Source: Eudromia elegans
Lineage: Eukaryota > Chordata > Aves > Tinamiformes > Tinamidae
DNA length: 64,000 nucleotides
Reading direction: 5' to 3'
Assembly (NCBI GenBank): GCA_003342815.1
Contig: PTEX01000295.1
Coordinates: forward strand, 541,890 to 605,889
The position numbers and the translations under genes were made by a program. Below, one piece after another: positions 50,629 through 62,900 of this stretch. The notes below the pieces were generated by a model, which was not told the origin of the DNA, searched no databases, and saw nothing but the letters and a program-made list of their open reading frames with translations. How positions within the stretch are numbered: the stretch's first letter is position 1; the number at the start of each line of letters is the position of its first letter.

Positions 50629-51127
50629 TCTAGAGGTCATCTAGTCCAACCCCCCTGCACACGCAGGGTCTCCTAGAGCATGTGGCACAGGGTGGTGTCC
50701 AGGCGGGTTTGAAGATCTCCAGAGAAGGAGACTCCACCACCTCTCTGGGCAGCCTGTTCCAGGGCTCTGTCACCCTCACCGTTAAGATGTTTTTCCTGAA
50801 GTTCCTGTGGAACTTTTGGTGCTTCAGTTTGTGGCTGTTTCCTCTAGTCCTATCAGTGGCCACCACTGAGAAGAGGCCGGCCCCCTCCTCCTCACTCCCT
50901 CCCTTAAGGTACTTATACACACTGATCAGGTCCCCTCTCAGCCTTCTCTTCTCCAGGCTGAAGAGGCCCAGCTCTCTCAGCCTTTACTCATAGGGCAGAT
51001 GTTCCAGGCCCCGATCATCCTCATAGCCCTGCACTGGACTCTCTCCAGCAGCTCCACATCCCTCTTGTACTGGGGAGCCAGAACTGTACACAGTGCTCCA
51101 GGTGTGGCCTGGTCAGGGCCGTGTAGA
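50629..51127 (-). mobile_element. CR1 LINE fragment, 5'-truncated, with ORF2 C-terminal remnant
   Basis: Read on the minus strand, two frames give typical CR1 reverse-transcriptase C-terminal sequence: APQYKRDVELLERVQCRAMRMIG near 51040-51110, then [19 protein letters not shown] and [18 protein letters not shown] near 50700-50920. The frame shifts between them and the copy is divergent, so it is inactive. On the + strand it shows the familiar reverse-complement signature GGCAGCCTGTTCCAGGG at about 50749. The usual 8-base tail repeat (ATTCTRTG) is not evident at the 3' end near 50629, so that end may be lost. It lies antisense to PRKG1. CR1 is the dominant retrotransposon of birds and also occurs in turtles and crocodilians. 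Confidence 0.95.
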
Positions 51128-51449
51128 CATATTATGTGTGTATTATGATAAGCTTTCTTGAGTGACTTTATACAGAGATTGATGCCATTTGGCCATGTTG
51201 TTGCCTTGAAGGGCAAACAGTGTATGGAAGAAATCGTTAAAATGACAGAGAGGAGGAGGGAGATTTTCTGTTGCTCCGTTTTCATTTCCCAGAGTGTTGA
51301 CTCTTGACGCTTTGTTGTAGCAAAAAAATTGGTAGTTGTCACCCATCTCCAGCACTGTGCTGTCTATTCTGTGGAATGACAACATGATTTTTGCTTCTTG
51401 CTAAATGGAAGTAGCAATTTCATGATAGGAAAGGGTAGGCGAGGGGGGG

Positions 51450-51484
51450 AAAAAACAACAACAAAACCAACAAAACCCAACAAC
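51450..51484 (+). repeat. imperfect CAA-rich simple repeat
   Basis: AACAACAACAAAACCAACAA followed by AACCCAACAAC. A purine-poor C/A tract about 0.3 kb beyond the CR1 5' edge. Confidence 0.8.
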
Positions 51485-53394
51485 TCCAATGCAAAGCCAA
51501 GTAACAGTGTTAAGGTGGAAAACAACCTTTTTAGGAGTAACAGCCTTGAGGAGATTTGTTTATTATAACCAGCTGTAATACTTACGGCTGCTTTGACTCC
51601 GATGTATTCCTTTTTTATATTTAAAAGGTAGGAATAGCCTTACTGTTCCCTATGGAGAGAAACAGGAAAACCTCCCCTTCTGTTAGGAAGATGGTTGGGA
51701 GGAAGGCGACTTCCCAAAGGCCACCAGTAAAGCATCACACGTTATGCTCTGTGTTGGGTTCGTTTTGTCGCTAATATCTGCAGCAAAAGCCTGCAGATAA
51801 AAAGGGTGGGAGGGATTTGTATTTCCCTAGGGTGCCGATTTCACCCAGGCTGACGTTTTTAAAGCCTAGCAGAAGAAAATTAGGATACCCACCTGCTGCT
51901 ATATTGTACACAGAAGAAAAGCTATTGCTTACCGAGGAATGCATACTCTATTTTGCCTTATTTTTCCCCCCCCCTATATCTAGCTTTTTGCTTATTTAAG
52001 ACTGTGATGAACTTCTCTGTCTGCAGGGGCTTTGGTTCCCTGAGAAAAGGCATTGCCTATAAATTTCCGTGATGTAAAGGAGTGGAAAGAATTGATTGGA
52101 GCATCCTGTCAGCTTCTCCATCATCATCTCTCATGCTTTTGGCAATCACTTTAATGCTGGCGTTTCCACTCAAGGAAATGTTATCGGTGTAACAGGAAAA
52201 GGGGCCTTATATGAAGGGTGACCTCCTGAATTCAACAAAAACTTTCTTCTTGACTTCAGCAAGCCCTGGAGTTTCCCTGTAGCTCCCTAAAAAGCATCTA
52301 GTCTTTGAGAAGTTCCCATGGATTATTCATAAGAAAAGTTAGAGTAGATATTTAACCATTGAAACAGATGCCAGGATAAACTTTATTGCAGCTGCATCAG
52401 TTTTACGTGAATGTAGTACAGTCAAAAATAAATGTTTTCATCTTGATGCTGAGGCAAGACTATGAGCCTCTAACATGTATAGTTGTTATATATATACAAC
52501 CATCTAAAACTTGAATACCAAACTGTTTCTAATTATTTTTAGAAAACTGATTAATTTAGATTGTTTTGCATGCCTGTGGAAGGCCCTAGTTTGTTTTACT
52601 GTCGATTCAAAGCACATATTAGCTGCTAAGTATCTGTTGCTGGTTAACCTTTTTTTAAAAAACTCACTTCTTCCTGTGTATATTAATAATTAACAAAGAA
52701 TTAATTTTCTGTTGCTTACAGCAGCCACAAAGATAAATTTCTGACATGTTTAATGGGAATAAGATGATGTAAGGTAGAAGTGGTAGTGTCTTGTTGCGTT
52801 ATCCAGGCCTCTCCATAAGATCTCCTTAAAAACTCTTAATTTTAGTGTGTGAATTTTTTTCCAAATGCTTTGGAAAAAAAGAAAGGCTCCAGATGAATGC
52901 AACCGTTTCAAATTACGTGGGATATGGAATAAGCAAATACAAGACGCCAACTGCTGAGACCTTTACAGGGACAGTTTGATGATAGTCAAGTTTCTTGTGC
53001 GTCTGGAACAAGAAATGTGGCAGATGGTGATGTTTAACACTTTGGAAAGTATGCATCTGTAAATAAAATCAAATGTCTTAAATTTCTTAAGTATTAGATG
53101 CTCAAAAAAATGCTCCTGTGCAAGTTGCCCAAAATCTGCCTGCATGAGCTAAGCCTGCAAATCTAGGGAGCAGATGGTGCTCTTGAGGATCGATGGGGAA
53201 AATGCTGCGACAGGAGTTGGTGTTAACCTGTTATGCAGAGCCAACAGCAGGGAAAAGCTTCTAAAAATCATTTAACCATGGATATTATCTAAAAGACCTG
53301 CCTCTCTTTCTGCAGGTGAGTAAGGGGGCTTCCATGTTTGGGAAAAAGATGAGTAGAAACATCTTAAGTCTTTACTGACTTTCCAGGGAGACTA

Positions 53395-53530
53395 TAGCAA
53401 GATATTTAATTAGCAGGTCTTGGAAGGTTTTAATTTCAGAAACTTGCCTGATAAATTATTGATGCTCTCTGAATGTGTGCAGCATCAGCCAGGAATTAAA
53501 GAATTATTTTAGGTTAGTGAACAACAAAAC
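53395..53530. other. candidate conserved non-coding element
   Basis: Unique AT-rich sequence with TATTTAATTAGCAGG, GATAAATTATTGATG and AGGAATTAAAGAATTATT. No repeat or coding character. Composition is suggestive only. Confidence 0.27.
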
Positions 53531-55728
53531 AATATTCACTCTGAGCCTCCAAAGTTTGCTGGCAATTTATAAGAAGCAGCAACCTGGATGCACCGGTAGA
53601 AATGAAATAATTGTGTGACATCCCCAAAATTCATCTTTCCTCTGTTATTTTTGATTTTTACACATAGGACATCTTTATAAGACAAAAATATCTTTTATCT
53701 GATTTAGTTACTACAGTTGCAGCTTAAATTATAATGAAGTATAATAATAATTTGAGATAAATGGTGAAATTGTGAATATGTGCATGCTTAGCATAACACT
53801 GGTTTATATTTTGCATGTTCACATGAGGGAGGACTTTGCACATGTTCACGTGATAGATAAAAGCACCAGGAGGTTGGGAGAGTACCTTGCAGGAGGACCC
53901 TTCAAATAAGCTTTTGGGCTAGAGGTGGCCTTTCCTGTTGTTGACTGTTGCAATCATGTTGTTGTAGGGCTCTAGTGGAATGATGAACAAATATCCAAGC
54001 TCTCAAGAGAGATCCCCTTTCTGGCTATGATTCAGGTAGATGTGGAGATTTTTTTTGATGTTTTGTGGGAAAAAAGAAAACACAAGGATAAAATTTTATT
54101 TATTGAGCAGAGACAGCTTGGGATAGGGAAGAAAAAAGAATCCTCTGTGTTGGATGAATTTCAGTACAGAAACAATGACCTTTTATATCAGGTTAACTGT
54201 AATGTAGGCTACGAGAAATTACAGGATTAATTTTCATTAATATTTAATTTAGCAAAAGCTTAATTAATTGTGATATTGGAAAGGGATGTCTCTAATGCGT
54301 ACAGCAGACCTCCAGGTGCTGGTGATGAACGTGCTCTCATTGCTTCTCACGTCCATGTGGGTTATACGCTCTGTCCAAGCATCGTATGTGAATGAGCCTG
54401 GCATTTTTGCTGTTTCAGTGTGAACTTTGTCTTGAGATTGGTTTTCTAGTCAAGCGAGTTGACCTAATACGTTGCACACACCCAACCTCATCCAGATGAT
54501 GACACCTTCAGCATGCCCGTGATGCTGTTGAGGGGATCTCGTTGCAATTTGGTTGTTGCATAAGGCAGTAATTTCCCTTCAAAATGGTGTGGAATGCTAT
54601 TGGGCTTGTAGGGTCCTGTGAGAAGCAGAGAGATGTTTTGCAATCCTTAAGTGGCTTTGGAGAGAGGGTGATTGATTGATGGCTAATTAAGTGACAGAGC
54701 TAATGCGATAGCACACAGCACACTGAGTACCCGAGAGGATATCTCTTGTGGTTTTCTTTGATAAGGGTAGTGGAAATGGGTTGTTTACTCTTCTGATGAG
54801 CTTTTTTCCTTGAAAAACAGTGGCAATATAAGAAATACTGCTTTGAATAAACCAGTTTCAGTGAACTAGAGCAAGAAAAACTGTTTTTGCTATTGGAAGT
54901 CCTTGGTTGTCACAGTTATTGGTGCATTTCGATCTGGGTAATGGTGTCCCTGTTTGCTCTTGGTAGGCATTCTGTATGTCCACGCTTGGAGGATATTAAT
55001 AGAAGACAAAAATAATCATCACATGGGTGCAGATATTAATCTGGCTCGATCCTCCAGGGGTTTGAACCAAGAAACTGCCCTACTTTACAAGGGCGGCTGA
55101 TCTAGTAGCAATAGGGACAAGTGTCCCATGGGAGGATCTGAGACTCGGTGTCCTATAATGCTCTCCTAGGAGGTCCCCCATGCCTTGCTGGTTAACTCCC
55201 GTCCCAGAATTGTCCTCAGAAGTCATTGTGTAAATGCCCTGTGGTGGTCGGGTGCCACGGGCAAAGCAGAGCCAGCACCACGCCCTGGTGCCTGCTTGGT
55301 GCTTCATGCATTTAATGGTTAAATAGCTGATCCTTCTGTGCCTACGAGAACCTTGGGCCTACACTTTCCCTGAAGAAAAACTGTCACTCTAAAGCATTCT
55401 GGAAAAACACTTTTCAATGCTGGCATAAAATTCAACAAGGCACAGCTAAAGCGAACCCACTGGCATGAATGTTTTTCTCTTTGCCTGGTGACTTGGATAT
55501 CTATTTTCTGCACGTACATATGCAAAATTGCCCCAGAAGTCTTGGGCAGCACAGTTTTTTTTAAATAGATTCACAGCATTTCTTTTTAGTGAAATAACTA
55601 GACCACCTTATTCTGTGCCTTTTAACAATACTTGAAGTAGTTTGAAGTATTAACCTTTAGTGTGAAGGGAGCCCTTAGATTTGGAGAGAGCTTGGCATTC
55701 AGTGGTGATTTAGCTCTCTGGTTCATTT

Positions 55729-55756
55729 AAAAAAAAAAAAAGACTTTTTTTTTTTT
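55729..55756. repeat. A13-GAC-T12 inverted homopolymers
   Basis: Thirteen A at 55729-55741, the spacer GAC, and twelve T at 55745-55756. The arms are complementary, so the RNA or single strand could fold as a 12-bp A:T hairpin with a 3-base loop. Confidence 0.9.
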
Positions 55757-57520
55757 CCTAAATAATTCCTGGGCTATATTATGACCTCCTCAGGGAGTAA
55801 GATACCTTCTAATTTGGAAAGGCCTCCTTTAGCATTAGAAAGCAGCAGAGAAGAAAGGTCTGCCGCTTGTCCCTGCCTTCAAGACAGCAGTCGACATCGT
55901 ACGCTGCTCCCTTGAGCATCCTGTTGCCTTGGGGTGTTTCTCTTGCGTCTTGAGTTTAGGAATGCGTCATCAAGTTGGTGGTTATCCAGCTCTAGTGCTC
56001 TTGTCTGTGTTTATAAGTTTTCTTACAAATGTTAGTGCTACTCATAATGCTGTGGGCCAATATGGACCAACTTGCATAGTTTTGTCACCTGTTCTATTTT
56101 AGGAAAATTGTTACCTCTATAGCTAGGGCCCACATGTCATTTTTTGTGCCTTGTCCAAAGACACTTTTGTTGTGGGACCTGCTCAAGCTCTTCATAGGGT
56201 GGTTCTTTTATATCTTCTCCTGCTTCATCAGTGACAAGAGTCACAAGGTGAATATTCTTCATTCTTAAAAATGTAGACAGGCTGAAGAAGAAAACCTCTA
56301 TCCCTCCTACAATATGACAGGCCAGGTATATTGCTCCTCAGGTTTTTCTGTGAGTCTCTTCCTCTCAAAGTCCTTATTATTGGTCAAATTACTGCAGTTA
56401 TCAATTCCTAGTATCAGGAGCACACCAAGTTTAGCCCTGTTAAGGGTGCGCAGCTCCTCCTGAGTGGGAGGCAACTAAGATCTTCAACCACATATTTCCT
56501 AACTGTGATTCGTGTTCTTTAGAGTGATTATGGGAATAATAAAATATTATGGAAACTTTAATAGGATGGTTTATATCCAGTAGTTTTTTTCTCCTTAACC
56601 AGCGAAAAGAAAGTGCATTTTGATACCGTTTGTCCTTGTACTATATCCTAGCTTTTCTTGAGTAGTGAGAAATCGGTCAATGCCTTTAGATAAAGGCCAT
56701 CTCCAGACTGGTGACTTGAGCAGAGGATGTACCCTTAGGATCCAGGTGCTCTTTGTGACTTTTATTTTAATTCTAAAAGTAAACAGCCACACTCCTTAAT
56801 AAGTTTCCACCAAACTTCTCAAGGCTTTCGTTAGAAGAAAGTAGAATTTTCTCACTGAGAGGCTTGATGGTTATATTTCTAGCTGTTCATTTTCTTCAAG
56901 CGTGATGCCCGTGACAACTTAATATCTCTAATACCAAGCTGTGGTGAAGACCGAGGCAGCTTTCTGAGCAATCAGCATCGTACCACTAAATAGGCTTGTT
57001 GTTAACAACTATTTTATATCAACATTTCGGTTTATTCCCCTACAGAGCAGCAGCTTGTAAAAGACGGTGGTTAATGATTGGCGACGTTTGCTCTTTCCGT
57101 GTAATTAAAAATAACTCATGTTTCATTGACTATAAAAATATAGTCAATTGCCTGAAAGTGTTTGTACTGTTCTTGTTCAACTCTGAATTGCTGAAGAGCC
57201 CATTAGTCATCACGGAGACTAGAGCAAAGCAATCGCAACCAACCTTTGACGTTGTCATGATCAACAGCAATGAAAAATATCATGGAAGAGCATCAAGACC
57301 AGGATGATCTTGCCCAAAATATGAGATGTTGTCATTTTCCTTCCTTGTTTCTCCAGAAAGCTGCTTTATTTTACCATTCCTGGGGGAAAAATGGAGGAGG
57401 TTGAGAGCTGTGGTCGCTCTTCCTGGTATATGCTAGTCACCTTGGTAGGTCTTGTAAGAGAGGAGCACCTTGCAAGTTGGCCTTTCTGTTTCCATAATGA
57501 TTAAAATTTAGGTTTGCTGG

Positions 57521-57730
57521 AAATTACAGAATGGTTGAGGCTGGAAGGGGCGTCTGGAGATCATCATCCAACCCTCTATTCCAGCAAGGACACCCAGAGC
57601 ACGTGGCACAGGGTGGCATCTAATCAGGTTTTGAAGATCTCCAGAGAAGGAGACTCCACAACCTCTCTGGGCAGCCTGTTCCAGGCCTCTCGCACCCTCC
57701 CAGGAAAGAAATTCTTCCTCACATGGAAGG
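57521..57730 (-). mobile_element. CR1 LINE 3' fragment
   Basis: The fragment begins AAATTACAGAATGGTTGAGG (reverse complement of the CR1 3' end) and runs through AGATCTCCAGAGAAGGAGAC and GGCAGCCTGTTCCAGGCCTC to ATTCTTCCTCACATGGAAGG. It shares the GGCAC AGGGTGG and AGATCTCCAGAGAAGGAGAC segments with the copy at 50.7 kb, so the two probably belong to the same or a sister subfamily. About 210 bases of the element remain. Orientation is antisense to PRKG1. Confidence 0.93.
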
Positions 57731-60090
57731 TGAGAACTATTTTAGAGCCTGTGCATGAATCTAGATTTAAAGAAAGTAAATTAAAATACCAAATGCCAGC
57801 AAGCTAGACCCACTCATATTTATTTCTCTACTGACATAAAAATCTAGGATTTCATGTCAAGGGGAGGCCAACCGTGGGACAGGAAAGGTCAATAATGGAG
57901 TGATTTTTGCCCTTGGACATGGAGGCAACATCCTCTTTCCACCAAAGCCTTAGTGCATCCGTACCAAACGTGGCGTGGGCTGTGTTCAGATGCAGTGTGT
58001 CTTTATCTGAGCAACAACAGAGAGCCATAGAGTGACTTTTTAGGATGAGGTCAGGTCCTTGCTAAATGCCAAAACTGCAAGCTGCAGTAGCAAAAGGAGC
58101 TTGTAGTGTGTGAATTGTGGTTTGTTTTGTAGTATGTGAACTACAGAGTGAAGTTCTTTATGCAGTTGGGCCAGAATATTTCAGCCAGCTATTTGTGTAT
58201 TAATTCACAATGTTAGGGTTGTTCACAAATAGGTCCTCTTGATTACCTGTGCCCATTAATTCTCCAAAGGCAACAAGGCCTGTTGCTGCTCAATGCTGAA
58301 TGCATGTGAATGACTGTATTAAGGCTGCATTTTGTAACCAAAATACTTCGCTTGTCCATTCTCCATCACAAATTGTGTCCTGGGCATCCAGTGTTGTAGA
58401 AGCTGAGGATCACGGCTTCGCTGTCCCTGCAGTAATTTGGAACTGGCACAAGATGCGTCCGTCCTTCCTGCTCTCCTGAGTGAAAAAGTTAGTGCACAAA
58501 TGAAAAGTAAAAATAATAGTTTCGTTATAACTGATAACTGATGAGCATTCATTAGTTGGCAACAGCAGAAACATTCAGCCTTTTTAATAAGCGTTTATTA
58601 GTATGTTGTGGTTGTTTTTTAATGTATTGGGGAAAACAGAGAAATCCTTAAAAGCAACTGCTGCGAACGCTCATGTTGCTATAACAACAAGATGCGGCTC
58701 CTGATGAGCTGTCGCTTGCTTTGTGCTCTTAAAAAAGTTGGGTTGCCGGGACAACCAGAGGCATTTTTGTTTTCAGGGAGTTTTGCTTTTCATCTCTGCG
58801 TGTTGTTGCCAAACTCGTTTTCGTTGTTGTGTCGAGTGCTTGCCCGTAGAAAGATGCAAAGGCAAGAAGCGTGTGAGGTGCCCCTAGACGGAGGTGAAGG
58901 CATCGCACGGGGATGGGCGTTCTTATATGTCTATATGCAACTTGTAACAATTTCTGAGTGTGGGGACCTCAGCAATTGGCCATTACCAACTGTGTGGAGG
59001 AGAGAAAGAGGAAAAAGACTCTCTTTGTGGGGATTTGGTGTTACTCACTTGCATTTCTATCTCCAGGGTAATGCTGGCAGAGACACAAGGTTGGAGGTCA
59101 GCAGAGAAGATGTCACTTGACCCAGGCGGTCATTGCACTCCAATAGTGTTTAGTGCTACTGGCATTTAGCTTCACCAGCTGAAATTGCATAGTTGCAAAA
59201 TAGTCATTATTGACCCGTTTTTTGAGCCTTTAGACCAAAAAAAAAAAAATCTTTTCCTCTTGGTTGCCCAAGTGCCTTGCTTTCAGTTCCTTGCTAAGTG
59301 CCTTGCTCCGTTGCTTTCTGCCTCAGAAAGATGGTTTCTGTGCAAGAAGGTGCAAAACCCACAGAGTGTTAATACTTCCCAGCTCCTGCTTGTTAGTTGC
59401 TTTAATATTGCTCACAAATTTGTGTTTTGTGTGTATGGAAGATGAAGGCTGGTCTGGGTTGTCTCTACTCCAAGAAGATGTAAAATTTTTGAGATATTAG
59501 TATTTTCTAACATATACTTATAACATTTAGTACCGAACCAGAGCTTTGGGGTAAAGGGCTGGAGTGGGTTGGCTGCACTTAAAACCATTAATTCGTTGGT
59601 GGGAATTTACAGGTAAAAAGTAGCCAGCGGAATACTGGGCTTTGAAGCAAGTGCAGGGAGGTTTTCTACCCTCACCTACCATGTGAAAGCAGGGAAAAAT
59701 GGGGAATGAGGCAGGATTTGGCTCTCTTAAGGTTAATATGCTTAATTGAAGGTGCAATTTGAAAGTGCTGTGCTCATTAAAGCTTCTGATTAGCACTTAT
59801 TACCGAATCCTTAATTGCCTCTGTCTTCTCCATCTTCTCTCCTTTTCTATTTCCCCAGTAACTTGTAATTGGATACGTTTTTCTTTAATATTGTTTTTAT
59901 TATTAAAATAGCAGTCCGAAGCTGAGACTGAGAGTGTGTTATCCAGAATCCAGCAGGATTCATCCTGAACCGGAATTTCCAAAAACCTCCACGTCCCAGA
60001 CCTGTTGGTAGCCAATTCCTTCACAGCTTTAAATTCCTACATGTCGATGCAGGGGTAGAGCGGGGGAGATTTGGCTTTCCTGCTATTACT

Positions 60091-60113
60091 GTCATTATTA
60101 TTGTCATTATTAT
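60091..60113 (+). repeat. 12-bp tandem duplication, (ATT)-rich
   Basis: GTCATTATTATT is followed by GTCATTATTAT. It is a short ATT-based minisatellite-like pair. Confidence 0.85.
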
Positions 60114-60336
60114 CTGCTCTTCCCAGCCAGTTATAGAAGCTGCCTGGAAGGGAACTGTTCAGCACGGGTTTCCCCATGCAAATAGTGAGATGCCTTGTGC
60201 CAATAAAACATTTCATTGAAAATATCATCTGTGTTGTTGGCTGGCTCCCTGATTTGAAGGAACACTTATAAAACTACGTGAAGCGGAACTGTTCCTTAGA
60301 ATCAACTTTCCAATGTACTTTTCTCCCCTAAAAATC

Positions 60337-60354
60337 TTTTTTTTTTTTTTTTTT
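60337..60354 (+). repeat. poly-T run (18 T)
   Basis: An uninterrupted T run ending in ATCCAG. No processed-copy features are seen next to it. Confidence 0.9.
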
Positions 60355-60773
60355 ATCCAGCTCCACAAACAGCAAACCCAGTGACCATACCCTGTGCTGA
60401 CCTAACTGACCTTAAAAAAAAGTGGTGACGTGCTAAAATATCTATGGTACCTATGGCTTGCAGAGGAGGCGGAGGAGATGTTGCAGTGTCCTCCTACCTT
60501 GGAGCATGGGCTAAGACCCAGTGACAGTTTGTTGTGTGTCTCTGGATTTTTTGCAAAAATCCAAAGTGTTAAAGAAAACGAGGCTTCCTTGTACAGCTTG
60601 GAGGATGCTCAAATGAAGAATTTTGAGATAAAGATCTCAGAGCGCTTGTGCTCACTGGTCCTGGCTAGTCTTCCTCCTGCTCTCGGGGCACTCGGATACA
60701 TGAGGAGATGCAGGTGTCCGTCCATGGCTGCTTGCATTTATCTCCTGATGTGAAATGAAAAAGATCCTGGGAC

Positions 60774-60832
60774 TATCGGAGAATCGGGTTTGGAAGGGAC
60801 CTCAAGAGATCTCTAGCCCAACGTGGTCCTCA
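60774..60832 (-). mobile_element. CR1 LINE 3'-end remnant
   Basis: GAGAATCGGGTTTGGAAGGG followed by ACCTCAAGAGATCTCTAGCC and CAAC matches the reverse complement of the terminal 50-60 bases of CR1 (...AGAATCGTTTGGTTGGAAGGG...). The match fades after about 60832. It is a very short copy, as expected from the severe 5' truncation typical of CR1. Confidence 0.8.
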
Positions 60833-62239
60833 AACTGTTGAGCCCTGGGCCAGGTGACACCTCTGAGCTGGTCACTGCATTTGGAGTTCAGATGTAGCGG
60901 GAAGGAAGAACCTTGGGAACCTTTGGGAGAGCAAATCTGGGGTCCAGAAGATACTTGTTCCTTTTCTTGGAAAGGACTACACACCATGGGGCTTGGCTCG
61001 GCATGTTCCTCCTGTCTCTGTTATTCAAGAAGATGCCATTTCGGCAACTGAAACATATTGTGCAGAGTTCAGTACCCCACGGGGCTTCTGTCCATGACTC
61101 TGTCTGCCTTTCCCATTGTAGGGACGGTTGGCATAGGTAAACCAGAGAACCATTCTCGTTTTTGTTTTTGTTTTTTTTTTTTCCTCATTTTCCAAGTTTC
61201 TCCGGCAGCTTTTGAGCAGAAGTTGTTCTTTCCCGCGGTGATTTTACTTGAATATAAACCATGTAAGAATCAAAGTTAAAGCTTGCTAGGTGATATTATA
61301 CTAAGATTTCCAGTTACAGCAAGTTACAGCTCCCTAGTGAGTCTTGAGTCATGTTGCTTGGGGAAAAAAAACCCCTGCTTTTACTAATTCAGCATCATTT
61401 ACTTCCCTGCTTTTACATTGAGGCTTAGTGACATTTGATACCCATTCATACTCTTATTTTTCCTTTTTTAATTGCACTCTGCCAGGACTTTGATAGTACA
61501 GTGCTGTATGGGAATATGTTGGTTTTAATTGCATTTAGTTTTGATGACAAAAAAGAAAAGAAATACATCACTAAGCAAAGGTCAGAGTGTTCCCTCAGAC
61601 CTCAAGCCGTTTCTCTTTTGACAATAATCCTTTTTTTTTTAATTTGAAACTTTTTTATGCTTTAATTTACATGCCATATAAATTGTTAAACCAAAAAAAA
61701 TGAGTAAAAGCATGAAGCGAAATTTGTTTTTCTTTTTAACAGATGTAGAAAACTTTCAGGGTAGATTTCAAAATGCATTTTATAAAATATTTTTTTTCTG
61801 TAAGTATTTGAATTTAACATGAAAAAGAAATTGCACGTTGCTGTGTTTTAACAATCGGCAGCGTGACAATGTTACTGCATTTTGGAATATTGGAAAATCC
61901 TCAAGTGAAATGAAGCCCTTATGAAGCATGCATCCCTAGCTCTTCCAGAAGTGCCAAAACATCCTGGTTTTCTGATTTGAAGTTAATGGGTTTTTTTTGT
62001 CCTTAAGGGCACAAAAAGGTGTCTGTCCATGGCCACGGGGGTCTGTGAACCTCTTGGCTCTGTCCAGGAGATATCAAAGATGCCCAATTCTTATTTGACC
62101 AAAACTTGAAAAGAAATGATGAAGACAACAGATTAACCATATGAAATTGTCAATCAGAAACATACAACCAAATCACACTTCTCTTTCCTCCCGTGGAGGA
62201 TTAATGCGTGCACTGCACAAGAAGGATCATGATTAAGCA

Positions 62240-62770
62240 GAAATCTTCAGCATTTTATTATTTTCTCAGTGCAAAAGCTTAATGAACACATTTAAGATTA
62301 TAGTAAAAAGATTTTCATGTATTAATTGAAGCTTTGCACAGTAGTTATTTTTGGGAACTGTGAAATTAGAGGATATATATGAAGCTTTTCTTTTCCTTGT
62401 GACTTGTGGTAGAGATTCAGACCACCAAGATGCAGGGGAAGGCACCATGTATTCAAGAACTGCAACTTTTAGCTTTAGTTGTTTCATAAACGCTTACAAT
62501 CATGAACATTATAATTTGCCTAATCCAGAATGTTTCCATTAGGGTGAGCACTTGGATGTATTTTACATACGAGTTTAACTGAGTGTCTCTGATGTGATGT
62601 CTCTGCTTCCACACTGCTCTCCGGGCTGATTTACAAGTTAAGCAGTAGTGTGGTCTTTTATGGCTTGTAATGGAGCCCTTTAGTTGGCAAATGAAAGTCA
62701 TTTGGCCACTTGCTGTCTGAAGGTTGCATATTTAAGTGTGCAGGATAAAACCCTGCTGATTCTTGCTGTT
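62240..62770. other. candidate conserved non-coding block
   Basis: About 0.5 kb of low-CpG, non-repetitive, AT-rich sequence without CR1, homopolymer or microsatellite content. Short frames on either strand are not recognisable proteins. It could contain conserved regulatory sequence. Confidence 0.22.
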
Positions 62771-62884
62771 GTGGGTTGACTCTAGCATGTACATCCTCAT
62801 TTATTTGACATTTGTTAAAATGAGAGAACAAGCCTGGACTATATACACACTTCTCCTTCCATCTCTATAAATCTCTGTAAAAGC

Positions 62885-62900
62885 AAAAAAAAAAAAAAAA
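62885..62900 (+). repeat. poly-A run (16 A)
   Basis: An A homopolymer after AAAAGC and before TCTCAGC. No retrosequence is identified upstream. Confidence 0.9.

Noticed and set aside
50682-50993. 103-codon + strand frame over the CR1 copy
   Set aside because: It is the antisense of the CR1 ORF2 tail. The same antisense peptide reappears at 57514-57807 because both are CR1 copies, so this is not a conserved gene.
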